This document shows positions 13,661-25,416 of a stretch of DNA of 64,000 nt, piece by piece; the stretch's first letter is position 1, and each line of letters begins with the position of its first letter. The notes beneath the pieces are model-generated. The model did not search any database. It was not told where the DNA came from and saw only the letters and a list, made by a program, of their open reading frames with translations. The position numbers and the translations under genes are program-made. Source of the stretch: Drosophila miranda (taxonomy: Eukaryota; Arthropoda; Insecta; Diptera; Drosophilidae); assembly GCF_003369915.1 (NCBI RefSeq), contig NC_046674.1, forward strand, positions 15,314,001 through 15,378,000, read 5' to 3'.

Positions 13661-13729
<69 letters not shown>
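13661..13729. repeat. (TC)n microsatellite, about 68 bp
   Basis: Almost perfect CT repeat, which is (GA)n on the minus strand. Long GA tracts can bind GAGA factor in Drosophila. The open frames that cross it (Leu-Ser or Arg-Glu repeats) are artefacts. Confidence 0.95.
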
Positions 13730-13734
<5 letters not shown>

Positions 13735-15013
13735 GTTCAACAATTTTCAAAATCCTTGTATTTGTCATCATTAATCAATCAATCAATCAACAAATTCCAC
13801 AAAAAACTCATTGAACATAGCATTTCGTGATTACAAGTATATATGTATGTAATATACATACATTTATGCACATATGTACTTCGATTCCAAATTAAGATAT
13901 ATTAATATATTATTAAATAAAAACAGTGGTTTTTATACATATGTATCTCTCAATTAACTTGATTTATCTGCAAATGCAACACGTCTGTGGCTTATATAAA
14001 TTTAAATATTTGAATGGTGAAAATATAATTTATGGCCAGGTGTTTTCAATGTTGAGAATGAATTCATTTCAACCTTGGAAAGTGTCAATAGCTGTGTCGA
14101 TATAATGATGTCCCTCTGTCCCTCTGTCCGTTTGTCGGAGCGTATACTGGGACATTCCCCTTGGTCTTTCAAATTTTGATCTGCAACTTGTCGCAGAACC
14201 TGAAAGACAACTATAGAACAGTGCTAAGTGAAAGCATACATATCTTGCTAAGGGAAACTATAATCAGAAACGAAAGAAAAGTGACTTTGTAAGGCTCCTG
14301 GCTTTGTTCGATTATCATTAAAAGTTGCAAATGCACAAACCTGTAGTCTGAGCATTAAACAATATGGATTGTGTGCTGCCAGCTCTCTCACAAAGACTAT
14401 CCCCGATTAAACTTGTATTCCTTCCATCAACTTTTGTACAAATTAAATTCCTGTTTATACCATTTCCATTCCCGTTCCCATTGCCGCTCCCGCACTCATC
14501 CAGTTTCCCTTTTTTGCATTTTCAATTACAGAACGAACAACGACCGACAATTAACGATTAACATTAAGTCCAACAGAAACTGAAAGCTGAAGTGGGGGAA
14601 AACTGAAAAGTGTTTGGAATTCTGTTTTCCAACAACAACAACAACAACAACAACAGAACAGCCACAAGCAACCAGAAACCAGAGAACACCAACAAAAAGA
14701 GCAACAACTTGTAAACCACTCTTAAAACGATAAGCGGATCCAAGTCCCACACAGAAGTTTTTACTACGAGAAAAAACTGCAGAAGAGTTTGGGGCAGAAA
14801 ATTTAAAAAAATATTTTTTATCAACAATATTTTTCGAAAAACTTTTTGAAGAAACCCGAACAGCATCAGAAGAAAGAAAGAGAATAAGAGAGGAAGAAAA
14901 GCCAAAGCCAAACTCAAACAGCAAGCAGAAGCAAGCAGCAACAAGCAGCGAAAAGCAGCAGAGGAAAAGCAGTTGGAAAAAAGAAAAGAAACCAGAGCAA
15001 AGGAGATATCAAA

Positions 15014-18000
15014 ATGGCCGCCCTACAACGGAAGCTGGTGCACAAGCAGTTCAACTCCCCAATGGGCCTCTACTCCCAGGAGAACGTCAAGGCCACGTTG
15101 AACCGCGAGCTGAAGGCCTTCGGCGGCGAGGGGTGAGTAGTCGTTTGGGCGTGTGGCGCCCTGAACTGAAATGATTATTAAACATTTAAATGCATAATTT
15201 TATAGACGAGATGAAAGGCAGTCATCAGCCAGAGCCAAAGGCTGATGAAAAGTGCCCATAAAAGGAGAGGGGATGGGGCATGAGGCATGGGTTTTGGGGT
15301 ATGGGGTAGGGGTCTGGGCGGATTGTATATCTATGTAGCTGTTATTCTGTCGTGTACTTATATGCTGTCTGCCTGCCCCCAAGAACAGGTGTACAAAACA
15401 CATAAATTTGGTGTGGAGAGGGGAGATAGCCATGCTCATTGCAGCGCGGCAACGACTGCACCAGTGACAGAGGCAGAGACAAAAACAGCGACAGCGACAG
15501 CTACAGCTACACCAATTTTTTGTGTCTCTCCCTCTCTCAAATTCAGAGAGGCGACACAGAGACAACCTCCACAATTAAATGCTTTGACGTTTAATTGTAA
15601 TTACCAAAAAGCTTTATATGCAGCGACAGCAGCAGCAGCAGCAGCAGCGACTGCGACGCGTATCTCAAAGATGCTTTAGACTTGAAATTGTACGAGTATT
15701 TGTGGCTGCTGCTGCTGCTGCAACAACACTATCTCTTTCATTGTTGTTTGCAATTGTTGTTTAAATAAACCGGCCTGGCACACCCCCCCTCCCACCTACC
15801 CCCTGGGAGACCCCCACCTAAGATCTGCTGAGATCTGCTCGGGTGAGCAAAAACTTTAAGTGGCTTTCAGTTATACGGGGACTATGCGTGCGACAAAACG
15901 TGTGCAACAGCAACAGTAGCAACAGTAGCAGCAGTAGCAGCAGCAGCACAGGCAACAGTAGCTGGCAATTTAATTACCAAAAAAAAAATTGAAAACTTTC
16001 AAACACATTCGCGTGTGCGTGCGGCTCGTGTGCTCGTGTGAGGTGTTTCCCCCATTTAGGGTAAACTTTTGCCGAGAGACAGCTGAGCCAGGGTCTGCGT
16101 CTGCCCCTGGAGCAACTTCCATTTAACTGCCATTCAAAATGTACGTGAATCTTTAAGATACGCTTTTATGTAACCCGTAACACACACAGCACAGCACAGG
16201 CACAGGCACAGGCACAGGGGCTGCAAAGTAAAGACGTCAGCAAGTCGAATGAGTCACACGAACCAAATTGGGCACCGTGCACAACAAGTGCAACAACAAT
16301 ATCAACAAACAAGAGGCAGGCGCTTAGCCAAAAGTTGTGATGCATCTCGTTGACTGGCTGCCCACTCATGAGGGGCTGATTCACGGGGCAAGGGACATGG
16401 GGCATGGGGCACGAAACACCACTCAATTAATCCTTTTCCTAAAAAAGTGCCAAAACATTTATCAGCAAATCTCATCTGCCCATAAATCACTTTCTCAACG
16501 AAGTACTCGCCTCACTCGTAATTATATGGGCAAATATTTGGCAAAATCTTATTTAGAAATCAACGAAATTAATTTCTATTTATTTTCGGGGGGCCAAATA
16601 CGAGTATTTGTGTGCTCTGCAAATGAAAGTGTCTGTTAATATTTGTGATTAGTCGGAATTAATCAACTAATTAAAGTTGACGGATGCCAGATACAGATAC
16701 CGATACCGATGCCACAGGGGAGTGTTAGCTTTCGAGGGATTAACCATCGAGTTCATTGTCAAATGTAAAAACTGTAATAAAAGTGAACTTTATGGTGTTT
16801 TTCGCTGCGGAAGGCCCTTTTGAAAGCATTCCTCTGATTAGAAGCTTTCAACTAATTCGTAAACACATTCTTGAACATCTTTCTTTATCACTTTACTTGC
16901 CACATTTTTCTGCATTGTTGCTTGCGTTACATTTATCTCGCTTGTTATCTGCCAAAAAAGATAATAATATTTCCCTGATAATCACACTCGAAAGCCCACT
17001 TCAGACGGTTTTAGCCACAGTTTTTAGCCACGAAATAATCGGAATCTTTTCCTTTAAGATACAACTTGTTTTGGCCATCTTTAAAGGCAGCCTCGGACGC
17101 ATCCATTCCCCAATTTCTGCTTTTGGGTTTCCCAATCCAATTTAAATTCCCTTTTTCTTGCAACAGCTCCTGAGAGCATCATAATATATTCATTTGAGTC
17201 TCTCTCTATCTACACGTACATATATCAAATATCGTAACAATTTGTTTAGCTTCTAGTTGGGCGGGTGGGAGTTGTATCAGTGCTCAATTGGTGCAGGTTT
17301 CAGTGGGTGCTGGTTCCGGTGCTGGTGCTGTGTTCCGCGTGTGCCCCTCACTTGCAGTAGGCCTTGATCTCATAGATGGTGCACGACTTGGCACAACATT
17401 CGTTCACAATTCCGCGCATTTGGCGCCTGGTAGACATTAGGGAGTTGTGCCGCCAGGGGAGCCGAACACCCTCGGGCAGGACCGCACCCACGGCCGCCGC
17501 ATCATCAGCGGTGTCCGCATCATCCAGTGCCGGCTCGGACATGTGGTCCACGTAATCGAACAGATCCACTGCAAAGGAAGGTGTGCGAATGTGAATCGTT
17601 GCAAACGGGAGTTGAAGCCGAAACCGAAACAAAACCAAAACCAAAAAGCCAGTAGTTGCCTTTGCCGTCGATGTTTTCGATGGAATACTCACGTAAGCCG
17701 CGCTTGTGGGGAATTCGGGCATTGAACCCATTGGGGCACATCATGTCCATGGCTTCGGACAGCTTGTCGCCGCACAGCCTGCTGGATCGCTTGCTGGGCA
17801 CCCCGTGGGTCCAGCTGCAGAGGGACACGAGCAGCAGGAGCACGGAGACTAGCATTTGCATCTTGGTGGAGGTGGCGGCCATCATGGGTATCTGAAGTAG
17901 CTCTTTGGAGTAGACTGTTCCGGTCAAAGACAAGTTGCCAGCCAAGACGCTGTTTGGGATGTGGATGCATTGGCAGACACTGCCAGGCGCTTTTATATCC

Positions 18001-21000
18001 AATGGCGCAGCGAGGTGCTTGTCAGAGTCGATTATCATCCGCTTCTTTTGGGGTCAGCGTGGGTCGAGGTGCGCGCACGCGAATTTCAATGCCAGACCAG
18101 GAGAAGGATGTGGTGTTGCTGTCGCAGGTAGAGTTTGCTGACGCTGGGACAGGGACTAATTTATGCCCATAGGAACAGCAGAACTATAAGACGAGAGACA
18201 TAGCATATCCCTATTAATAAACAATCGCGTGCAGAAGGCATGGCAACTCGTGGTAGGGTAAAAGGTCTTTGTCTTTTCATATTCAATCAGATATTTCCTA
18301 TACATTTAGCTTTTTCATGTTAACTTTCCTGTTTTCCCGTTAATTTTGACAGAAATTCATCATAAAACCTCAATTAGTTTGAATAGTTTGAATGGAAATT
18401 AGTTTAAAAAAATTGCATATATTTCATTTAACATAAAAAACATATTTAAAATGAATAATTTATACGAAAAATAGAGAATAAAATGAACGTTGGCAGGATA
18501 CGAACCAACAATTTTCAATTTCTTGCACAAACGCACAGCTTGAAGCAGTGCAAGCAGTGGAAGCAGTGCATCCTATTTCTGTGTACAGCTTTTGCATCGG
18601 CAAGGTAGTACTTTTTGCACTGCCAAGCAGTGTAATCCGTTAGAGCAGTGAAAATTCGAATTTTATTATTCAAATTCACTTTTCCGCAATTTATTCATTA
18701 TTTTTACTAAAAAAATTTCTATTTAAACACAATATTTTCAGGATTGAAGTCGACGATCAAATCGCCAAGCCCCTGAACCTTGCCAATTCGGCCGTTCTAA
18801 GAGCTGTCGAAGAGGAAGAGCAGCAAGCCAAATGCGGTAAGATTAAACCTTTCCAGCCATTTTAGTGTATCGTTTATTGCGTGTCTTGTGTCCACACAAA
18901 ACAGAAAGTATGTTAAACAGTGTAAAGCATTCAACAAACACAGCCACGCCCACTCACAGTGCCCTGTCCAGACTCCGTATTGATTGTGCAGCAAACTTTA
19001 ATTGATTGAAAAACCATGCCCCCAAAGACTTTTACCCCCAAGAAAGACAGAGTCGCACGCGACAGCGCGATGGGGATGGCCTGCATCATACGCTGCACCA
19101 GCAGCTGCTGGACCAGATCAAGACCCACTACCTCAGCCACCAGCAGGACATCACCATCGACCGGGACACGGTGCTCAAGATCAATCGCATGGCCACCAAG
19201 CGACATATGCTCAAGCGGGATCACAGCTGGCCGCCTACGGAGGCGGAAGCGGTGGCAATAACCGCAAGCAGCCCGGATCTGAGCCACATCCCCTCTTGTG
19301 CTTCGCACAGCATTGAGGCGCTGCGCGAGAAGTTCCAGAGTCCGACGATGATCATCGAACCCACGGCCAAGCAGGTGCGCGAACAGAGGCAACGAGAGGG
19401 CTCCAAGGAGCGTCCAATCACACCTCTTAGAACCACGGAACTGCAGTTGGCCCAGGTCTTCCACCAGACGCCTGTTGCGAAGGGCTTCTCTGCCCCGGAG
19501 ACCAAAGCAGCGGATGTAGATCTGGGTCTGGTGGCCCCCCGATGCGAGTACTACGAGCAGCTGGCCCACAAGCGACCCACAACGCCCACAACACTCACGA
19601 TCACTCCTTACAGGCCAAGGCCCAAGCGACAGGCCTACTCCCTGGACCGCGGGCGCTCCCGCAAGCGGACGGTGGCAGCAGCTGGAGCTCCAGAGCTGCC
19701 GCCGCCCAAGCCACGATCCACGAAGGTGCCGAAGGTCCAGCGCAGATGCATCAAGCTAGCCACCGAAGTGAAGATCTCCTACGATAACGAGGCCGATAGC
19801 GAAGAGGAGGACAAGCCCAAGCCCAAGGTCGCTACCAGCCAAGAGGTGGACTTGGAGGCCGTTCCGCTGCCACCGATACCCAGAGAAGCCCAAGCAGCTG
19901 CCGCCCAGAACGAGGGCTTGCCAAGAAAGTCACCAGCGGTAATTGACAGCCTGGCAGTCAAGCGGCAGCAGCAGATGGCTCTGGCCCTGGCCAGCACCAG
20001 CACCGGCACCGGCCGTCCCAGTCAGAGTCCGAGCCAGGAGCTGGGCGCTGGTACCGCCGCCACTCGCATCATACCAGTCCGCGTTGAGGCATCGGGCGAT
20101 CTTCAGCTTCAGCCGAGTGCCCAGCAGATCTACGACGACGCCTGCACCTACCTGCAGCAGGACCAGCAGGAGATGGAGGATTCATCCAATGTCCATGCTC
20201 CCTGTGGCACCACCTATGTAAGCGCAACCAGTGGCATCAAGCTGCTCCAGCGGCAGGCCAGTGTGGCCAGGACAACAACCAACAGCAACAGTGCTCCCAC
20301 TCCACCACCTCCACCACCGCCGCCAATGCCAGTCCCTCCTAAGATGCGGCCCAAGTCCGGCGAGGAATCAGTGGCCAGGGCCAAGCAAGCCCGTCGCCAG
20401 GGCGGAGTCTACAGCACGGAAACGGCGACGGAATCAGAGGCGGAGAAGCAACACGAGGCTCATGTGGAGATTTCGCAGCTGGAAGCAAAGTATGCCCACA
20501 TACAGCAGTCCATAGCGGAGCACCTGCGTCAGATAGATACCTACATGGAAAACGCCAAGATGGCACTGCAACGGAGTGTCCAAACCACTCCTGTGCCCAC
20601 AGTCGAAGGCGCTGTCACTGCCACTCCACCTCCTCCACCACCACCACCACCGCCTCCTGCTCCAGCATCTCTGCCGATCAGACCAGATAGCGGCCACAAC
20701 GAGTTGTGGGACATGTTCTCCTCGCGCCAGTCGCCCATTCTGGCCGTGGAGAGTCCTCTGCAAGCGATACTCCGTCAGATCTATTGCCGTGCATCGGGAA
20801 GACCCGGCAGCGTGGCCAAAGAAGAGTCCATAGCGGAGGCGGCCAACGAAGAGATCACCGAGAATGTGCCGATTGTGGAACGAGCCCTCGAGGACCTGCA
20901 CAGAATTGCCCTGGCACTAGACAAGCAACAGGGGCAGCCACAGCCGGATCTGGCGATGGAACAGCATCAGAAGCAGGATCTGGAGAAACTATTGCAAGTA

Positions 21001-24000
21001 GAACACATGACGACGCCAGCTGCGGTCAAAGCTCAACACGTAGTCATCGAGGATGAGGAGGAGGATGCGGAAGATGCGGAAGATGCGGAGTACCGACATG
21101 TGTCCGATGTGATTGCCAACTACGAGCAGCTCTCAACGGGAAAACCGCCCCAGCAAGAGACAAAGCAGGACGCAAAACCAGACGCAGAGCCAGAGAGTCA
21201 GCGCCACAAGGAAGAGGAACAGAAGGAGGATAAGGAAAAGGATGAGCAATGCCCCCATCAGGATACCACCACCGATCACAGCATCTGCTGCCCGGTTTGC
21301 AATGAGCTTCGCTATTCCCCGAACAACTGGAGCAAGCTCACGAAGGCGGACCAGTGGCGCATCGCCAACCTGCACAACGAGCCCATGGAGAACTACAAGG
21401 CCACCTACGAGATACGGAGTCCGTACATTTCCCGCCAGATCTCCTGGGAGGACACCCAGAGTGCGGAGGAGAAGTCAGAGAGAACCGAGAACCAGCAGCC
21501 GGAGAAACTGCAGCGTCAGCGCAGCTTCGTGGAGATTGTGACCACGCGAGCTCCAGATTCTCCTCCACCTCCTGCACCTCCTCCACCGCCTCCTCTGCGT
21601 TTGAATCTTCCGGCAGCGGAGATCACCTGGCAGCGGAGTAGATCGCCCAGTCCTCTGTCCTCCCGAAAGTATCCGGCGCCACTGATCGAGGCACCGCACC
21701 GGGCCAGCTCACCCTTTGGGCTCAATCCGGTGATTGGCAAGATGCCCCCAGCGCCTTCGCCATCGCCATTGCCACTTCCTCCCACAGCTCTGGAGTCAAA
21801 GTTCTCGCACGTCCCCCAATTGGAGGGTCACAACATCGGGCTGCTCGTCCGCACCGCCACGGAACCCCTGCAGCAGAGCATGGTTGCCTCCTCCTCACTG
21901 CTGGCCTCCACGCCCCCAGCCACACCCCGGTCTGCCCGGGTTCAACCATCACCTTTTGATTTTTCAGTGGACTCTAGCAAGTTCAGATCGCTGGCAGCCA
22001 GCGAGGACGAGTCGGAGCCGTCCCGACAGCCATCCGTGCGGGATTTCAATGTAAATCGATCGTTCGATAATGTATCGCCACGCCCCTATCTGGGCATTGA
22101 AGGTTCGTGGGAATCTCCCCCGCCCCCACTTCCTTGCCGTTTTCCTATGTGTGATGTTATATATTATATATATATTCCTTTGTAGATCTGTGTCATAATA
22201 TTCTTTGTCTGTGGTTCCGTGTCTGACTAATAGGAAAATGATTCGGTTTTGTGTGAATCTTTCACGAATGTTTGGGATTCAAAATCACATGAGAATCTTT
22301 CCGAGAATCAAAATTGGTCGACTATATACTCGTATATCATTTTCGATACTCCTCAAGGGCCTCTATGATAAAAATTTTCCAATTTCCAGACCATTATCAT
22401 TAATTTCCAATCCATTCCGTACCATACATACATAGATCCTAGCTCGTTTGATTAGTTTTATAAGTAGTATCCCCTTGTAGCACTGACTTCTATTGGAATC
22501 AGATATAGCAGAAATCAATCACAGATATTTTTAGATTTAAATTTTATAAATTTCCTAAATATCTTCCGGAAATCTTCGAACAAACATTTTGAAAGGCACC
22601 CAAGCCATTTTCATACGCCGAAAAGATGGATCGTGGCAGATATATCATTTAAACAGCAACAAAATAGCAGCCCTATAAGATATGTAGTACAATGTGTACA
22701 TCCCATAGTCATAGCCATACCATATACCATTCCTTTGTTATTTTATCTGTGACGTGTGACGGCCATCAAAGCGAATTTGTTGTGTGGCTAACGAGCGGCT
22801 AGCACATCGTTTCGTATCGAATATACTATACCCGTATGAGTATTCAAACATTATGCCAAAATAATTGAAGATACTCGTATGCACATACATATTGTATGTG
22901 GATGTGGTATATGGTATATGGGGATAGTACGAGTGCGAAAGTACACATGTATGTACGAGCAGACAGATGAGTTACAAGTTTGCTAATAATTTTAATGAGC
23001 CAACTTGTGTCGTACACCTGTGAGAATACGTTTAAAAACAGATTTGTTAGTTGGGCCAAGATGACAGACGTTTAATTTTAGCCAATCTAGCGATGGGTAG
23101 TCCGCGCAGTCACCCTTGAGTCACAGACTAAATCCGCAAGATCTATGGGATAGGATAGGAGGGACAGATGCGTAGGATAGATGGATGGATGGATGGTTAA
23201 GTAGATGGATCAGGCATGACAGATCGCCATAACAATAAACACCATCATATCTATAGGTAAAAGACAGTCATCAGCGACCCAGCCCCAAAGTATTGCTCAG
23301 CAATCTATAAAGATCTGGGGGCAGAGCAGAAATATGCCAGGCATCCAAACATATACGAATAGATATACACGTAGAGGTATATATACCTACATATATATCT
23401 ATATAGGTATATGCATATACATGTACATATACATATATACATATATAGGTATAGCCAGACACCTTGAGATCGGCTGCCGTGAGTGAGTGAGTGAGCAAAT
23501 GTAGCAGATATGTATAGGCAGTGGCAGCATTTCAAGGTGCGCCCACAAATCACAAGAATCGAAGGTGTAAACAATGCCAGAAGTGGGCCAGGAGCAGAGC
23601 CAGAGGAAGGGTACGGTACGGTACACCCTAAGAGTCAGCAGCATCATTAGCAGCCGCCACTTGCCCACTTTCCACCCACTTTCCCCCCACTTTCCACCAC
23701 TTTCGCCCACTTTCGACCACTCTCCCATTCAGGAGATCTCTCTCTCTCTCTCTCTCTCTCTGAGATCTGTATCTCCCCGTAACCCACACGAATGCAGATA
23801 AATCTGTATCTTGGCCATTTCGATTCGGCGCTCGATTTTGGCTAACAATAATTTCCTCTGTCTGCAACGCTCTGGCTCTGGCTCTGGCTGGCTCCTCACT
23901 TAGTAGCATACATCGAAGGCAAACATATCGCGAACGATCAGCGGCCAGCGCGAACGATCAACGAATTAGCAAATAGCCAAATAGAAAATAGAAATTAAAT

Positions 24001-25381
24001 TGGGCAGAATCCGAATCCCGTAACCGCAAATCGAACGAAATTTTCACGGTGTTTGTTGTTCCCTTCTGCCGATCATCTGTTTTAATTCTTCATTTTCAAC
24101 GAAATCGATCCGAAAAAAACAAAAAAACAAAAAACCCAAACGAAACGCGCGCCGTATCGATCTGCAATTTGCCAAAAAAGAGCAAATAATCCAAGAAAGA
24201 AAGGGAATTTTATGATATTTCCTGTGGTGTCTCCCCAATTCCCAAATCGAAGCAATTGATTATATCTGAGGGGGTTATATAACGAACGGCTCTCACCCCC
24301 GATCGAACGACTGGCCGAATTTTTTTTGTGTGTGGTGCTCGCGGACAAGAAGTCAAAAAATAGCTGCAAAAAGCTACAACATATAGAAGCTATATATCTG
24401 TATTTGTTATTTTTGATATCTGCGCAAGAATAATTTTATTCTTACGCAAAAGAGATCTCGATCCAACCCGATCCGAACCGAACATACAGATAGCCATACT
24501 ATATAGCCAGGCAGCAACGATGGGTGCCGAGTGGAAGATCATTAACCAAAACTACAAGAATCTGGAGGGTAAACACACACACACACACACACTCACTATC
24601 TCCCTCTCTCTCTCTATAGATATAGATAAGTCATGTGGCTGGTGTGCCTTGGCAACATGTTGCATGTGTCTGGGGCAACATCATCACCTTATGAGTAATG
24701 TCACATTCCTTGCTATCGACTCGTTTTCATCGTCTAAATTTAGCCACAATGACAGCAGCATCTGTGTATCTGCGGGGACGGGACTCTCCCCCTCCCTCTC
24801 CCTCGGTCTCCTTCTCCGTCTCTCTGTGCGAATTGCGAGCATTGCACATTGTATATTGTATAATTTTAATTGGCTTAAATCATTTTCAAATTGTTTGTCT
24901 TGCACCATGTATCCAAGGCCAAGCAACGCCCACGTTTGACCGCATTTTGTTGAATGTTTTACACTGCAACAGACGCCCCCACCCCCTATATGAAAGCCCC
25001 CCACGAAAAAAACAGCTGCTACCGCAGAATCTCATTCTAATTGGTGTATCCCTCCTGCCATTTCTGCAGGCTATAAGCGCGTGGCCTGGCCACCCGCCTC
25101 GGAGGAGCGCATTATCCGTGAGTTCACTCCGCAACCGCAGACCCAGAGCCCGGCACCTGGAGCTGGCGGCTACTATCCCCAGCCAACGGCAGCTGCTCCA
25201 CAGCCAAGTGCTGTTCCAGCTCAGGTAATTTGCGATATCCGTAGGTGTTTAATTCCTGGATTGTATATAGTAGTCAAGACTTGTGTAAATATAATTGTAT
25301 CTGCAACTGTCACAACTAGTGTCTCCGTCTCCGATTCCGTCTCCGTCTCCACTGATGTACATAGCCATACTCCTACACAGA

Positions 25382-25416
<35 letters not shown>

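Larger units (their letters stand above)
4600..14500. other. Long non-coding stretch between the phosphodiesterase gene and the ZASP-motif gene
   Basis: I see no supported protein gene in about 10 kb. The open frames here are short, low in complexity or made of repeats. It holds many simple repeats: a GATGC run at 6402-6440, a CCCTG run near 8630-8660, (CA)n near 9110-9130, a GGGTCC run near 9445-9470, and (TC)n at 13661-13729. The stretch from about 14560 to 15013 is A-rich with CAA and AAGCAG runs and ends at the start codon of the ZASP-motif gene, so it is probably its 5' UTR. Upstream untranslated exons or enhancers could lie here but cannot be placed by eye. Confidence 0.6.

Noticed and set aside
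13391-13771. Arg-Glu repeat frame on the minus strand and Leu-Ser frames on plus
   Set aside because: Translation of the (TC)n microsatellite.
19221-22100. Many open frames in other phases and on the minus strand over the 3.06-kb exon
   Set aside because: Shadows of a long GC-rich exon; only the plus frame with matching splice phases on both sides is coherent.
22103-22185. Read-through end of the 3.06-kb exon to the stop at 22183
   Set aside because: A GT donor at 22103 in phase 1 matches the acceptor at 25069 exactly and joins to YKRVAWPP; the tail IYYIYIPL is intron-like. A minor retained-intron form cannot be excluded.
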